Shown: piece by piece, positions 7,744-17,900 of the stretch | How the letters are laid out: the number at the start of each line of letters is the position of its first letter | Numbering within the stretch: the stretch's first letter is position 1 | From: Thauera linaloolentis 47Lol = DSM 12138 | Lineage (GTDB): Bacteria; Pseudomonadota; Gammaproteobacteria; Burkholderiales; Rhodocyclaceae | NCBI RefSeq assembly: GCF_000310205.1 | Contig: NZ_AMXE01000018.1 | Location: 1-53,276 of the forward strand | DNA: 53,276 nt | Reading direction: 5' to 3' | Made by a program: the position numbers and the translations under genes | The notes under the pieces: model-generated | What the model was told of the DNA's origin: nothing | The model's input: the letters and a program-made list of their open reading frames with translations, nothing else | Databases searched by the model: none

Positions 7744-7772
7744 TTGACATCGCGTGTTCTATCGGGGATGAT
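7744..7772 (+). promoter_or_regulatory. Candidate promoter ahead of the miaB operon
   Basis: A perfect TTGACA -35 box (7744-7749) is followed after 17 bp by GATGAT (7767-7772), a weak -10 match. It lies in a locally AT-richer stretch 31 bp before the first proposed start codon. Confidence 0.45.
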
Positions 7773-7802
7773 TCCGCGCCTGTTCACGTAACTTGCCACT
7801 CA

Positions 7803-8144
7803 TTGTCGGCCGACGTCTTGCGCAAGATCCCCTTTTCACTTCTATTGCTGTCGCTGGCAGGAGCGCCCGGTTCCGCCGCACATGCGGCGCCGTCGCGGGC
7901 GTTCCCGGAAGATGCCCGCAAGACCACGATGACCTTCGCCTCCGCGGGAACCGTGCTGGTGGATGACGAGCCGGCCAGCCTCAGTCCCGGTGCGCAGATC
8001 CGCAACACCTACAACCGCATCGTGCTGCCTTCGCACATTCGCGGCGAATACAAGGTGCGCGTCAAGTTCGACAAGCATGGCCAGATACACCGGGTGTGGA
8101 TCCTCACGCCCGAAGAGGCCGCCATTCCAGATCCGAAGCGGTAA
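7803..8144 (+). CDS. Small predicted secreted protein of unknown function
   Basis: The 113-residue product begins at a TTG (7803); a second TTG at 7818 is an alternative, and neither has a strong ribosome site. Residues about 8-28 (IPFSLLLLSLAGAPGSAAHA) form a signal peptide with an Ala-x-Ala-like cleavage site. The mature part is a short domain with YNRIVLPSHIRGEYKVRVKF followed by a strand-rich HGQIHRVWILTPEEA, ending PDPKR. No catalytic motif is visible. It sits 24 bp before miaB on the same strand. It is not recognised as a named family; a periplasmic location is inferred. Confidence 0.65.
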   Translation: MSADVLRKIPFSLLLLSLAGAPGSAAHAAPSRAFPEDARKTTMTFASAGTVLVDDEPASLSPGAQIRNTYNRIVLPSHIRGEYKVRVKFDKHGQIHRVWILTPEEAAIPDPKR

Positions 8145-8168
8145 GACCGCGGTGATTCGATTCCCCCG

Positions 8169-9521
8169 ATGAAGAAACTCTACATCCGCACCTTCGGGTG
8201 CCAGATGAACGAGTACGACTCCGACAAGATGGCGGACGTGCTCGCTGCCGGCGAAGAGCTGGTCAAGACCGACAACCCCGAAGAAGCGGACGTGATCCTG
8301 TTCAACACCTGTTCGGTGCGCGAAAAGGCGCAGGAGCGGGTGTTCCACGACCTCGGCCGGGTACGGCTGCTGAAGCAGGCCAGGCCCGACCTGATCATCG
8401 GCGTGGGCGGCTGTGTGGCGAGCCAGGAAGGCGAGGCCATCGTCAGGCGCGCGCCCTATGTGGACGTGGTGTTCGGTCCGCAGACCCTGCACCGCCTGCC
8501 GAACCTGATCGAGGCGCGGCGCCGCACCGGCCGCTCGCAGGTGGATATCTCCTTCCCCGAGATCGAGAAGTTCGACGCGATGCCGCCGGCGCGCGTCGAA
8601 GGCGCCAGCGCCTTCGTCTCCATCATGGAAGGCTGTTCCAAGTACTGCACCTTCTGTGTCGTGCCCTACACCCGGGGCGAGGAAGTGTCGCGCCCGCTCG
8701 ACGACATCCTCGCCGAGGTCGCCGGCCTGGCCGTGCAGGGCGTCAAGGAAGTGACGCTGCTCGGCCAGAACGTCAATGCCTGGCGTGGCGAACTGGTGCG
8801 CGAAAGCGGCGAGGAAGGCGATTTCGCCTTCCTGCTCGAATGCGTGGCCGAGATTCCAGGCATCGAGCGCATCCGCTACACCACCTCGCACCCGCGCGAG
8901 ATGACCCAGCGCCTGATCGACTGCTATGCCACCATCCCCAAGCTGGTGTCGCAGCTGCACTTGCCGGTGCAGTCGGGTTCGGACCGCGTGCTGGCGGCGA
9001 TGAAGCGCGGCTATTCGGCGCTGGAGTTCAAGTCCGTCGTGCGCAAGCTGCGCGCGGCGCGGCCGGACCTGTCGCTGACCTCGGATTTCATCGTCGGCTT
9101 CCCGGGCGAGACCGAGGCGGATTTCGACAAGACGATGAAGCTGATCGACGAGGTCGGCTTCGACGGCTCGTTCAGCTTCGTATACAGCGCCCGACCCGGC
9201 ACCCCCGCGTCCGACCTCGAAGACCCGGTGCCGCAGGAGGCCAAGCTCGCCTGGCTGGCCCGCCTGCAGAAGCGCATCGACGAGCAGTACCAGGCCAACA
9301 GCGCGGCCATGGTCGGCACGGTGCAGCGCATCCTGGTCGAGGGCGCGGCGCGCAAGAACGCGGACGAAGAGCTGATGGGCCGCACCGACAACAACCGCGT
9401 GGTCAACTTCGCCGCGCCGTCGCTCAACCGCGACCGCCTGATCAACCAGTTCATCGACGTGCGCATCAGCGCAGCGTTGCCGCACAGCCTGCGCGGCGAG
9501 ATCATCACCCGGGAATCCTGA
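8169..9521 (+). CDS. miaB: tRNA-2-methylthio-N6-isopentenyladenosine synthase MiaB
   Basis: The 450-residue radical-SAM methylthiotransferase converts i6A37 to ms2i6A37 in tRNAs reading UNN codons. The N-terminal UPF0004 domain supplies three cluster cysteines ([30 protein letters not shown]). The radical-SAM cysteines are in [16 protein letters not shown] near residue 157. A C-terminal TRAM domain binds tRNA, including [11 protein letters not shown]. Length and motifs are standard. It is the first of a tightly packed set: phoH begins immediately after its stop codon. Confidence 0.97.
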   Translation: MKKLYIRTFGCQMNEYDSDKMADVLAAGEELVKTDNPEEADVILFNTCSVREKAQERVFHDLGRVRLLKQARPDLIIGVGGCVASQEGEAIVRRAPYVDVVFGPQTLHRLPNLIEARRRTGRSQVDISFPEIEKFDAMPPARVEGASAFVSIMEGCSKYCTFCVVPYTRGEEVSRPLDDILAEVAGLAVQGVKEVTLLGQNVNAWRGELVRESGEEGDFAFLLECVAEIPGIERIRYTTSHPREMTQRLIDCYATIPKLVSQLHLPVQSGSDRVLAAMKRGYSALEFKSVVRKLRAARPDLSLTSDFIVGFPGETEADFDKTMKLIDEVGFDGSFSFVYSARPGTPASDLEDPVPQEAKLAWLARLQKRIDEQYQANSAAMVGTVQRILVEGAARKNADEELMGRTDNNRVVNFAAPSLNRDRLINQFIDVRISAALPHSLRGEIITRES

Positions 9522-10544
9522 ATGGCGAAAACCCTGGAAGTCTTCTTCGAGCCGGCCGACAACGCCCGGCTCGCCAAGCTGTGCGGCGTGCTCGACGAGA
9601 ACCTGCGCCAGATCGAGAACGCGTTCGACATCACCGTCGGCCGCCGTGGCGAGCAGTTCACGCTGCACGGCCATCCGGCCCAGGTCCTGCGTGGCGAAAT
9701 GGCGCTGAAGCACTTTTATGAGCGCGCGGACAAGGATCTTTCCTTCGACGAGGTCCAGCTCGGCCTGGTCGAGATCGCCAACCGCGGAGAATCCACCGTG
9801 GCCTCGCCGGTGCTGATGACCCGCCGCAGCGAACTGCACGGCCGTACGCCGCGCCAGGTGGAATACCTGAAGAACATCCAGGAGCACGACATCACGTTCG
9901 GCATCGGCCCTGCCGGCACGGGCAAGACCTATCTGGCGGTGGCGTGCGCGGTCGATGCCTTCGAGCGCGAACTGGTCGAGCGCATCATCCTGACGCGTCC
10001 GGCGGTCGAGGCCGGCGAGCGCCTGGGCTTCCTGCCCGGCGACCTGGCGCAGAAGGTCGATCCCTACCTGCGCCCGCTGTACGACGCGCTCTACGACCTG
10101 ATGGGCTTCGACCGCGTCGGCAAGCTGTTCGAGCGCAGCCTGATCGAGGTCGCGCCGCTCGCCTTCATGCGCGGGCGTACGCTCAACAACGCCTTCATCA
10201 TCCTCGACGAGGCGCAGAACACAACGCCCGAGCAGATGAAGATGTTCCTCACCCGCATCGGCTTCGGCGCCAAGGCGGTGGTGACCGGCGACCTCACCCA
10301 GGTCGACCTGGTGCGCGGCCAGCGCAGCGGCCTGAAGGAAGCACGCCAGGTGCTGGCCGGTGTGCGCGGCATCGCATTCACCGAGTTCGGCAAGGAAGAC
10401 GTGGTCCGTCATCCGCTTGTCGCACGCATCGTGGAAGCTTATGACAACGAGGCTGCCCGTCTGGAGCAGGCCAAGGCGGGCGCAGCCCGACATCAGGATG
10501 AGGGAGACGCACATGCCGAAAGCGGCGGACAAGCCGATGGCTAG
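9522..10544 (+). CDS. ybeZ: PhoH-like ATPase (YbeZ)
   Basis: The 340-residue protein has an N-terminal RNA-binding-like region (residues about 1-120) and a PhoH P-loop ATPase domain with the Walker A motif [18 protein letters not shown] near residue 130 and Walker B-like [20 protein letters not shown]. YbeZ partners YbeY in ribosomal RNA processing and ribosome quality control. The start codon directly follows the miaB stop, and its 3' end overlaps the start of ybeY by 32 bp. Organisation miaB-ybeZ-ybeY-ybeX-lnt is conserved across proteobacteria. Confidence 0.95.
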   Translation: MAKTLEVFFEPADNARLAKLCGVLDENLRQIENAFDITVGRRGEQFTLHGHPAQVLRGEMALKHFYERADKDLSFDEVQLGLVEIANRGESTVASPVLMTRRSELHGRTPRQVEYLKNIQEHDITFGIGPAGTGKTYLAVACAVDAFERELVERIILTRPAVEAGERLGFLPGDLAQKVDPYLRPLYDALYDLMGFDRVGKLFERSLIEVAPLAFMRGRTLNNAFIILDEAQNTTPEQMKMFLTRIGFGAKAVVTGDLTQVDLVRGQRSGLKEARQVLAGVRGIAFTEFGKEDVVRHPLVARIVEAYDNEAARLEQAKAGAARHQDEGDAHAESGGQADG

Positions 10545-11295
10545 GCCCAGAATTCTTGCCATCGACGCCGAGGGCAAGACGACCCGTGTCAAGGCCGAGC
10601 GCCTGGAGATCGAGCTGGGCGGCGGGCGCAAGCTGCTGCTCGCCTTTCCCGAGCGCGCCTGGGGCGATCTGGAAATCGAGGCCGAGGGCGACAGCGACGA
10701 CGTCGTGCCGATGCTGTCCCTGCAGCCCGGCGCCTGCAATCTGATGACGCTGCGCGTCGACCTGCACCACGATATGCTGCCGGCCGAGTCCGTCGAGTCG
10801 ATCGACCTGCCGCAGAGCGACAGTCCGCCGGTACTCAAGCTGGCGGTGCAGAAGGCGGTCGACGGCCCGGACAAGGCCAGTGTGCCCAAGAAGCACAACA
10901 TTCGCCGCTGGGCGCAGGCCGCGCTGCTGCGCGACGCCGAGGTGGCGGTGCGGCTGGTCGGGGAGGCCGAGGGGCGGGAGCTGAACCGGGCGTTCCGCGG
11001 CAAGGACTACGCCACCAATGTGCTCACCTTCGTCTATGGCGAAGGCGAGGAAGCGCACGAGCGGGGCGACGGCGGCGGACCGCTGGCGGGCGATCTGGTG
11101 CTGTGCGTGCCCGTCGTGCTGCGGGAGGCGGCCGAACAGGGCAAGACGGCGGAAGCCCATTTCGCCCATCTGGTGGTGCATGGTATGTTGCACCTGCAGG
11201 GCCACGACCACGAGAACGAGGCCGAGGCCCTGGACATGGAGAAACTCGAAACGGATATCCTCGGCGGTCTCGGCTACGCCGATCCGTATGCCTGA
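10513..11295 (+). CDS. ybeY: Endoribonuclease YbeY with an N-terminal extension
   Basis: The C-terminal part is canonical Ybe[21 protein letters not shown] and the metal-binding [14 protein letters not shown] with three His ligands. It is a metal-dependent RNase for 16S rRNA 3'-end maturation. The protein is 260 residues, against about 150-180 in most bacteria. The first 75 or so residues ([40 protein letters not shown]) look like a beta-rich module of unknown role. The ATG at 10513 has a good GGGAG ribosome site 7 bases upstream; an ATG at 10537 is possible. An internal ATG at 10743 would give a normal-size YbeY, but the upstream part reads as genuine protein. Confidence 0.9.
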   Translation: MPKAADKPMARPRILAIDAEGKTTRVKAERLEIELGGGRKLLLAFPERAWGDLEIEAEGDSDDVVPMLSLQPGACNLMTLRVDLHHDMLPAESVESIDLPQSDSPPVLKLAVQKAVDGPDKASVPKKHNIRRWAQAALLRDAEVAVRLVGEAEGRELNRAFRGKDYATNVLTFVYGEGEEAHERGDGGGPLAGDLVLCVPVVLREAAEQGKTAEAHFAHLVVHGMLHLQGHDHENEAEALDMEKLETDILGGLGYADPYA

Positions 11296-11368
11296 CTGAC
11301 TGCCATGCCCCGCGCGGGGCGGCCGCAGCCCGGCATGCGCCGCCCGTGGATCCTTCCACCCCCCTGAC

Positions 11369-12235
11369 ATGGACAGCCCCGCAAAACCCTCACTGATCGA
11401 GCGCATTTCCGCACTGTTGTCGCGTGAGCCGGAAGACCGCGACGACCTCCTTGCCCTGCTGCATGCCGCCTTCGAGCGCGATCTGCTCGATGGCGATGCC
11501 TTGTCCATCATCGAGGGCGCGCTGCAGATGTCCGACATGCAGGTGCACGACGTCATGGTGCCGCGCGCCCAGATGGATTGCGTGAGCCTCGCCGACCCGG
11601 TCGAGGAGATCGCCGGCTTCGTCGTCGACAAGGGGCATTCGCGCTTTCCGGCAATCGGCGAGGGCAAGGACGACGTCGTCGGCATCCTGCTCGCCAAGGA
11701 TCTGCTGCGCTATTTCTCCGGACGCGAGTTCGACCTGAGCGGCATGCTGCGGCCGGCGGTCTTCATCCCGGAATCCAAGCGCCTCAACGTGCTGCTGCGC
11801 GAGTTCCGCGTCAGCCACAACCACATGGCGATCGTCGTCGACGAATACGGCGGCGTCGCCGGGCTGGTGACGATCGAGGACGTGCTCGAACAGATCGTCG
11901 GCGACATCGAGGACGAATACGATCTCGACGACATCGGCGACAGCATCCGGCTTGCCTACGACGGCCGCTACCGGGTCAAGGCGACGACCGGCATTGAGGA
12001 TTTCAACAAGGCTTTCGCCACGCATTTCTGCGACGACGAGTACGAAACGATCGGCGGCCTGCTGATGCGTAAGTTCGGCCGCCTGCCCCAGCGCGGCGAC
12101 GTGGTCGAGCTCGAAGGGCTCCGCTTCCAGGTGCTGCGCGCCGACACCCGGCGGCTGCATTCCCTGCTGGTCGAAGTGCTTACGCAGGCCCCATCCGGAG
12201 CAGGGGCGGCGACCGGCAGGACGGCGGCCGATTGA
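11369..12235 (+). CDS. corC: CorC/YbeX-family CBS and transporter-associated domain protein
   Basis: The 288-residue protein lacks membrane segments. A short N-terminal helix region leads into two CBS domains (VHDVMVPRAQMDCVSL at about 57; NVLLREFRVSHNHMAIVVDE, then YGGVAGLVTIEDVLEQIVGD). A C-terminal CorC_HlyC domain holds the segment EYETIGGLLMRKFGRLPQRG. Family members were linked to Mg2+/Co2+ efflux and, as YbeX, to ribosome metabolism. The stop codon overlaps the lnt start (TGATG), indicating coupling. Confidence 0.93.
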   Translation: MDSPAKPSLIERISALLSREPEDRDDLLALLHAAFERDLLDGDALSIIEGALQMSDMQVHDVMVPRAQMDCVSLADPVEEIAGFVVDKGHSRFPAIGEGKDDVVGILLAKDLLRYFSGREFDLSGMLRPAVFIPESKRLNVLLREFRVSHNHMAIVVDEYGGVAGLVTIEDVLEQIVGDIEDEYDLDDIGDSIRLAYDGRYRVKATTGIEDFNKAFATHFCDDEYETIGGLLMRKFGRLPQRGDVVELEGLRFQVLRADTRRLHSLLVEVLTQAPSGAGAATGRTAAD

Positions 12236-13764
12236 TGCGCGTCCGCATTCCGTCCGCCCTGCTCGCGGGCGCTGCCAGCGTGCTCGCGTTCGAACCCTTC
12301 GCGTGGTTTCCGCTGATGTTCCTCAGCCTCGCCGTCCTGGCGCACCTGCTGGGCCGTTGCGGGCGGATGCGCGACGGTTTCTGGCTTGGCTTCGCCTGGG
12401 GCTGGGGCGCCTTCATCGCCGGCGTCTCCTGGCTGTATGTCGCGCTCAACCGCTATGGCGGCATGCCGGCGCCGCTCGCGGGGCTGGCGATCGCGCTGTT
12501 CTGCGCCTATCTCGCGCTTTACCCGGCGCTGGCAGGGGCATTGTTCGTGCGCCTCCGCGGCCTGGCCTGGCGGCTCGAACGGGGGAGGGGGGCCTTGGCC
12601 GCGGCGGCGGCGTTCGGGGCACTCTGGCTGCTCGGCGAGTGGCTGCGCGGCGTGCTCTTGACCGGCTTCCCGTGGCTGGCCGCAGGCTATTCGCAGACGC
12701 CCCCCAGCCCGCTGGCGGGCTACCTACCCTTGTTTGGCGTGTACGGTGCCGGCGGGCTGCTCGCCTTCCTTGCCGGGCTACTGGCCTTTGCCGACTGGCG
12801 GCGCGCGGCCGGGTGGCGGCCGCTGGTCACGGCGGCTGCAGTGCTGGCCGTCGTGCTGGCCGCGGGCGCGGGCCTGCTGGGGCGGAGCTGGACGAAGCCG
12901 GCCGGCGCGCCCGTCACCATCGCGCTGGCGCAGACCAACTTCGACCAGAGCCTGAAGTGGGACCCCGACCGCTTCGCCGACGTGCTGCGGGACAATCTCG
13001 ACCTGGTGCGCGGTGAGTTCGGCCGCCCGGACCCGCCGGCCATCCTGGTCCTGCCCGAGACCACGCTGCCGACCCTGCTCGACTATCTGCCCGAAGGCTA
13101 TCTGGATGAGCTGGGCCGCCTTGCCGCGGAGGCGGGGGGCGACCTGGTGCTCGGCGCGTTCCGGCGCGACGAGGCGGACCATATCTACAATGCGGCGATC
13201 AGCCTCGGCACCGCGCCGGCGCAGCGCTACGCGAAGCAACATCTCGTGCCCTTCGGCGAGTATTCGCCGCCGCTGTTCGGCTGGTTCTACCGCCTGGCCA
13301 GTATTCCCATGTCGGACCAGACCCGTGGCGCGCCCGGCCAGCCGCCGATGGCGCTCGATGGGCAGCGCATCGCCCTCAACATCTGCTACGAGGACTTGTT
13401 CGGCGCCGAGCTCATTCACGCGCTGCCGCAGGCCACGCTGCTGCTCAATATTTCCAACCTCGCCTGGTATGGCGACTCCATCGCCCAGCCGCAGCACCTG
13501 CAGATCGCCCGCGTGCGGGCGCTGGAAACCGGCCGCCCCATGTTGCGCTCGACCAACACCGGCATGACGGCGGTCGTGCAGCCGGATGGCCGCGTGGCGG
13601 GCGTGCTACCCGCCTTCAAGCGCGGCGTACTGCGCATGAGCGTGCAGGGCTACGAAGGGCTGACGCCGTATGCGCGCGTCGGCAACGGCCCCGCCCTGGC
13701 TGCGGCGCTGGCCGTGCTGCTGGCGCTGGTGGCATTGCGGCGCGCGGCTTTATCGCGCAGGTGA
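12235..13764 (+). CDS. lnt: Apolipoprotein N-acyltransferase
   Basis: This 509-residue inner-membrane enzyme transfers a third acyl chain to the N-terminal Cys of lipoproteins. Around seven hydrophobic helices cover residues 1-215, followed by a periplasmic nitrilase-like domain with the catalytic triad Glu (ILVLPETTLPTLL), Lys (YAKQHLVPFGEY) and Cys (ALNICYEDLFGAEL). A last membrane helix lies at the C-terminus. A TTG at 12232 precedes the ATG; the ATG at 12235 is preferred because it overlaps the corC stop. It serves the lipoproteins seen elsewhere in the window, such as MlaA and the secretin. Confidence 0.96.
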   Translation: MRVRIPSALLAGAASVLAFEPFAWFPLMFLSLAVLAHLLGRCGRMRDGFWLGFAWGWGAFIAGVSWLYVALNRYGGMPAPLAGLAIALFCAYLALYPALAGALFVRLRGLAWRLERGRGALAAAAAFGALWLLGEWLRGVLLTGFPWLAAGYSQTPPSPLAGYLPLFGVYGAGGLLAFLAGLLAFADWRRAAGWRPLVTAAAVLAVVLAAGAGLLGRSWTKPAGAPVTIALAQTNFDQSLKWDPDRFADVLRDNLDLVRGEFGRPDPPAILVLPETTLPTLLDYLPEGYLDELGRLAAEAGGDLVLGAFRRDEADHIYNAAISLGTAPAQRYAKQHLVPFGEYSPPLFGWFYRLASIPMSDQTRGAPGQPPMALDGQRIALNICYEDLFGAELIHALPQATLLLNISNLAWYGDSIAQPQHLQIARVRALETGRPMLRSTNTGMTAVVQPDGRVAGVLPAFKRGVLRMSVQGYEGLTPYARVGNGPALAAALAVLLALVALRRAALSRR

Positions 13765-13839
13765 TCCGTACGCGACCGGATGTCATAATCGCGGCCTCCC
13801 CATGATTTACGTCCGGCGCAGCGTCGCCACACCACAGAG

Positions 13840-14958
13840 ATGAACAAGAAAACTGCCCGTATCGCCGTAGCCGTGACCGCCGTGGCCCTGACGCTGGCCT
13901 TGCCGCTTTCCGGCGCGTTTTCCGCCGACGTTCCGGACGCGGCGCCGGCGCCGCGTCCGGCCCTGACCGTGAGCGTGGCGCAGCCCGCGCGCGTGCAGAT
14001 GCTGCAGCGCCTGGTGGCCAATGGCGACATCGCCGCATGGCAGGAGGCCAGCGTCGGGACCGCGATCGGGGAGCAGCGCCTGGTCGAGGTGCGGGCGGAC
14101 GTCGGCGACGCGGTGCGCGCCGGCCAGGTGCTTGCGGTGTTCGACGACGGCATGCCGCGCGCGGAGGCCGGGCAGGCGCGCGCCGCGCTGCTCGAGGCGG
14201 AGGCTGCGGCGGTGGAGGCGGTCGCCAATGCCAAGCGTGCGCGCACGCTGCGCGAAACCGGTGCGATGAGCGAACAGCAGGTGATCCAGTTCCTGACCGC
14301 CGAGAAGACCGCCCTGGCGCGCATCGCCTCGGCGAAGGCGACGCTCGCCGCGCGCGAGCTGCGCCTGCGCCACACTCGGGTGCTGGCGCTCGATGATGGA
14401 GTCATTTCGGCGCGCAGCGCCACCGTGGGCGCGGTGGCCGCGAACGGCGCCGAATTGTTCCGCATGATCCGCCAGGGGCGGCTGGAATGGCGCGCGCGCC
14501 TGACCGAGGCCGAGATCGGCCGCGTACACGTCGGCCAGACGGTGGCGCTGACGCTGGCTGACGGCAGCCGCCTGACGGGCAGGTTGCGCATGGTGGCGCC
14601 GACGGTCGATCCGCAGACGCGCTTCGGCCTCGTTTACGTCGACCTGCCGGTGAGCGGCGCGGAGGCCGGGCTGGCGAAGGCGGGGATGTTCGCGCGCGGC
14701 GAATTCGAGCTCGGCGAGGTCGAGGCGCTGACCGTGCCGCAGCAGGCGGTGGTGGTGCGCGAGGCCTTCAGCTATGTGTTCAGCGTCGGCGGCGATGGCC
14801 GTGTAGCCCAACTGAAGGTGGGCACCGGGCGCCGCGCCGGCGACCGCGTGGAGATCGTCGAGGGCCTGTCGGAAGACGCGCAGGTGGTGGTGGCCGGCGC
14901 CGGCTTCCTCAACGACGGCGATCTGGTGCGCATCGCCGAAGCCGTGCCGGCGCGCTGA
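13840..14958 (+). CDS. RND efflux system periplasmic adaptor (membrane fusion protein)
   Basis: The 372-residue protein has a signal peptide or anchor at residues 4-28 (ARIAVAVTAVALTLALPLSG). HlyD-family architecture follows: a lipoyl half-motif (VEVRADVGDAVRAGQVLAVF), an alpha-helical hairpin rich in Ala and Arg (about 110-165), the second lipoyl half (LDDGVISARSATVGAV), and a beta-barrel and membrane-proximal domain ending GAGFLNDGDLVRIAE. It connects the RND pump encoded 12 bp downstream to an outer-membrane channel. No outer-membrane factor gene is present here, so one must be shared. Substrate is unknown. Confidence 0.92.
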   Translation: MNKKTARIAVAVTAVALTLALPLSGAFSADVPDAAPAPRPALTVSVAQPARVQMLQRLVANGDIAAWQEASVGTAIGEQRLVEVRADVGDAVRAGQVLAVFDDGMPRAEAGQARAALLEAEAAAVEAVANAKRARTLRETGAMSEQQVIQFLTAEKTALARIASAKATLAARELRLRHTRVLALDDGVISARSATVGAVAANGAELFRMIRQGRLEWRARLTEAEIGRVHVGQTVALTLADGSRLTGRLRMVAPTVDPQTRFGLVYVDLPVSGAEAGLAKAGMFARGEFELGEVEALTVPQQAVVVREAFSYVFSVGGDGRVAQLKVGTGRRAGDRVEIVEGLSEDAQVVVAGAGFLNDGDLVRIAEAVPAR

Positions 14959-14970
14959 GGGCCACGGGCG

Positions 14971-17900
14971 ATGAACGTTTCCGCGTGGTCCATCCGCAAT
15001 CCGATTCCGGCGGCGATGCTGTTTGTGCTGCTCAGCTTTGCCGGCCTGCTGTCGTTCAAGGCGATGAAGGTGCAGAACTTCCCCGACATCGACCTGCCGA
15101 CGGTGACGGTGTCCGCCGTGCTGCCGGGCGCGACGCCGTCGCAGCTCGAGAACGATGTCGCGCGCAAGATCGAGAACGCGATCGCGACCCAGTCCGGACT
15201 CAAGCACATCTATACCAAGGCGCAGGACGGCAGCGTGCTGATCACCGCCGAATTCCGCCTCGAGAAGCCGGTGCAGGAGGCGGTGGACGACGTGCGTTCG
15301 GCCGTCGCCAGCGTGCGCGCCGACCTGCCGGGCGATCTGCGCGACCCGGTGGTGAACAAGGTCAACCTCGCCGGCACGCCGGTGCTGGCCTTCACCATCC
15401 GCTCGCCGCGCATGGACGACGAGGCTTTGTCCTGGTTCGTGGACAACGACGTGTCGCGCAAGCTGCTGGCGGTGCGCGGCGTGGGCGCGGTCACCCGTGT
15501 CGGCGGCGTGTCGCGCGAACTGCGCGTGACGCTCGACCCGCTGCGCCTCGAGGCGCTGGGGGTGAGCGCCGCCGAAGTGTCGCAGACGCTGCGCGAGGTG
15601 CAGACCGAGAGCGCGGGCGGGCGCGCGGACCTCGGCGATGGCGAGCAGCCGGTGCGCACGATGGCGACCGTCGCCTCGGCCGAGGCGCTCGGCAAGATCG
15701 AACTCGCGCTCGCCGACGGCCGTACACTGCGCCTGAGCGAACTGGCCAAGGTGGAGGACACCGTGGCCGAGCGGCGCTCGGCAGCCTTCCTCGACGGCAA
15801 ACCGGTGGTCGGCTTCGAAGTCGCGCGCAGCCGGGGCGAGAGCGAGGTCGAAGTCGGCGCCGCGGTACTGGCGGCGCTCGCGGAGCTGCGCGTGGCGCGG
15901 CCGGATGTCGAAATCACCGAGGCCTTCAATTTCGTCGCGCCGGTGGAAGAGGAATACCAGGGTTCGCTGAACCTGCTGTACGAAGGCGCCGCGCTCGCGG
16001 TCATCGTCGTGTGGCTGTTCCTGCGTGACTGGCGGGCGACGCTGGTGTCGGCGGTGGCCCTGCCGCTGTCGGTGATCCCGGCCTTCCTCGGCATGTACCT
16101 GCTTGGTTTCTCGATCAATGTCATCACCCTGCTGGCCTTGTCGCTGGTGGTCGGCATCCTGGTGGATGACGCCATCGTCGAGGTCGAGAACATCGTGCGC
16201 CATCTGCGCATGGGCAAGACGCCCTACCAGGCGGCGATGGAGGCGGCGGACGAGATCGGCCTCGCGGTGATCGCCACCACCTTCACGCTGATCGCGGTGT
16301 TCCTGCCCACCGCCTTCATGAGCGGCGTCGCGGGCAAGTTCTTCAAGCAGTTCGGCTGGACCGCGTCGCTGGCGGTGTTCGCCTCGCTGGTGGTGGCGCG
16401 CGTGCTGACGCCGATGATGGCGGCCTACCTGCTCAAGCCCATCGTCGACAAGCACAGCGAGCCGGGCTGGCTGGCATGGTATTCGCGCTGGGCGGAGCGC
16501 TGCCTGCGCCATCGCGGCCTGACCATGCTCGCAGCGGCGGCCTTCTTCGTCGGCTCGGTGATGCTGATTCCGCTGCTGCCGACCGGCTTCATCCCGCCGG
16601 ACGACAATTCGCAGACCCAGGTCTATCTGGAACTGCCGCCGGGGGTGACGCTGGCGCAGACGCTGGACACCGCCGAGCATGCGCGCCGGCTGGTGGCGGG
16701 CGTCGAGCACGTGCGCAGCATCTACACCACCGTCGGCGGCGGCAGTGCCGGCGGCGATCCGTTCGCGCCGCAGAGTGCCGCCGAGGTACGCAAGGCCACG
16801 CTGACGGTGCTGCTGTCGCCGCGCGCCGAGCGGCCGGTCAAGCAGGCGATCGAGAAGGACATCCGCGCGGTGCTGGAAACGCTGCCCGGCGTGCGCAGCA
16901 AGGTCGGGCTGGGCGGGTCGGGCGAGAAGTACATCCTCGTGTTGACGGGCGAGGATCCGGTCGCGCTGCAATCGGCGGCGCTCGCGGTCGAGCGCGACCT
17001 GCGCACGATCCCGGGGCTGGGCAGCATCGCCTCGACCGCGAGCCTGATCCGCCCCGAGATCGCGGTACGGCCGGATTTCGCACGTGCCGCCGACCTCGGC
17101 GTGACGAGCCGCGCCATCGGCGACACGCTGCGCGTCGCCACGGTCGGCGACTACGACATGGCGCTGGCCAAGCTCAACCTGTCGCAGCGCCAGGTGCCCA
17201 TCCTCGTGCGCCTGGACGAATCCGCGCGCGAGAACCTCGCCCTGCTCGAACGCCTCGCCGTGCCGGGCGTGCGCGGCCCGGTGATGTTGGGGCAGGTCGC
17301 GACGCTGGAAGTGGCCGGCGGTCCGGCGGTGATCGACCGCTACGACCGCTCGCGCAACATCAACTTCGAGATCGAGCTGTCGGGGGCGCCGCTGGGCGAG
17401 GTCACGGCGGCGGTCGCGCAACTGCCGTCGGTGCGCAATCTGCCGCCGGGCGTGAAGGTCATCGAGATCGGCGACGCCGAGGTCATGGGCGAGCTGTTCG
17501 CCAGCTTCGGGCTGGCGATGCTCACCGGCGTGCTGTGCATCTACACGGTGCTGGTGCTGCTGTTCAAGGATCTGCTGCACCCGGTCACGATCCTCGTCGC
17601 CCTGCCGCTGTCGCTCGGCGGCGCCTTCGTCGCGCTGCTGGTGGCACAGAAGAGTTTCTCGATGCCTTCGCTGATCGGCCTGATCATGCTGATGGGCATC
17701 GCCACCAAGAACTCCATCCTGCTCGTCGAATACGCCATCGTCGCCTATCGCGACCACGGCCTGTCGCGCGCCGAGGCGTTGATCGACGCTTGCCGCAAGC
17801 GCGCCCGGCCCATCGTCATGACGACGATCGCAATGGGTGCCGGCATGATGCCGATCGCCATGGGGTCCGGCGGCTCCGACAGCAGCTTCCGCTCACCGAT

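Noticed and set aside
7842-11003. A 1053-residue minus-strand frame opposite miaB-phoH-ybeY
   Set aside because: Same mirror effect; three well-recognised genes fill the plus strand.
13807-17757. A 1316-residue open frame on the minus strand, opposite the RND genes
   Set aside because: It is the mirror of GC-rich codon use in the real genes. The product is rich in Arg, His, Gln and Ala without domain patterns, and the plus strand codes for a full RND pump.
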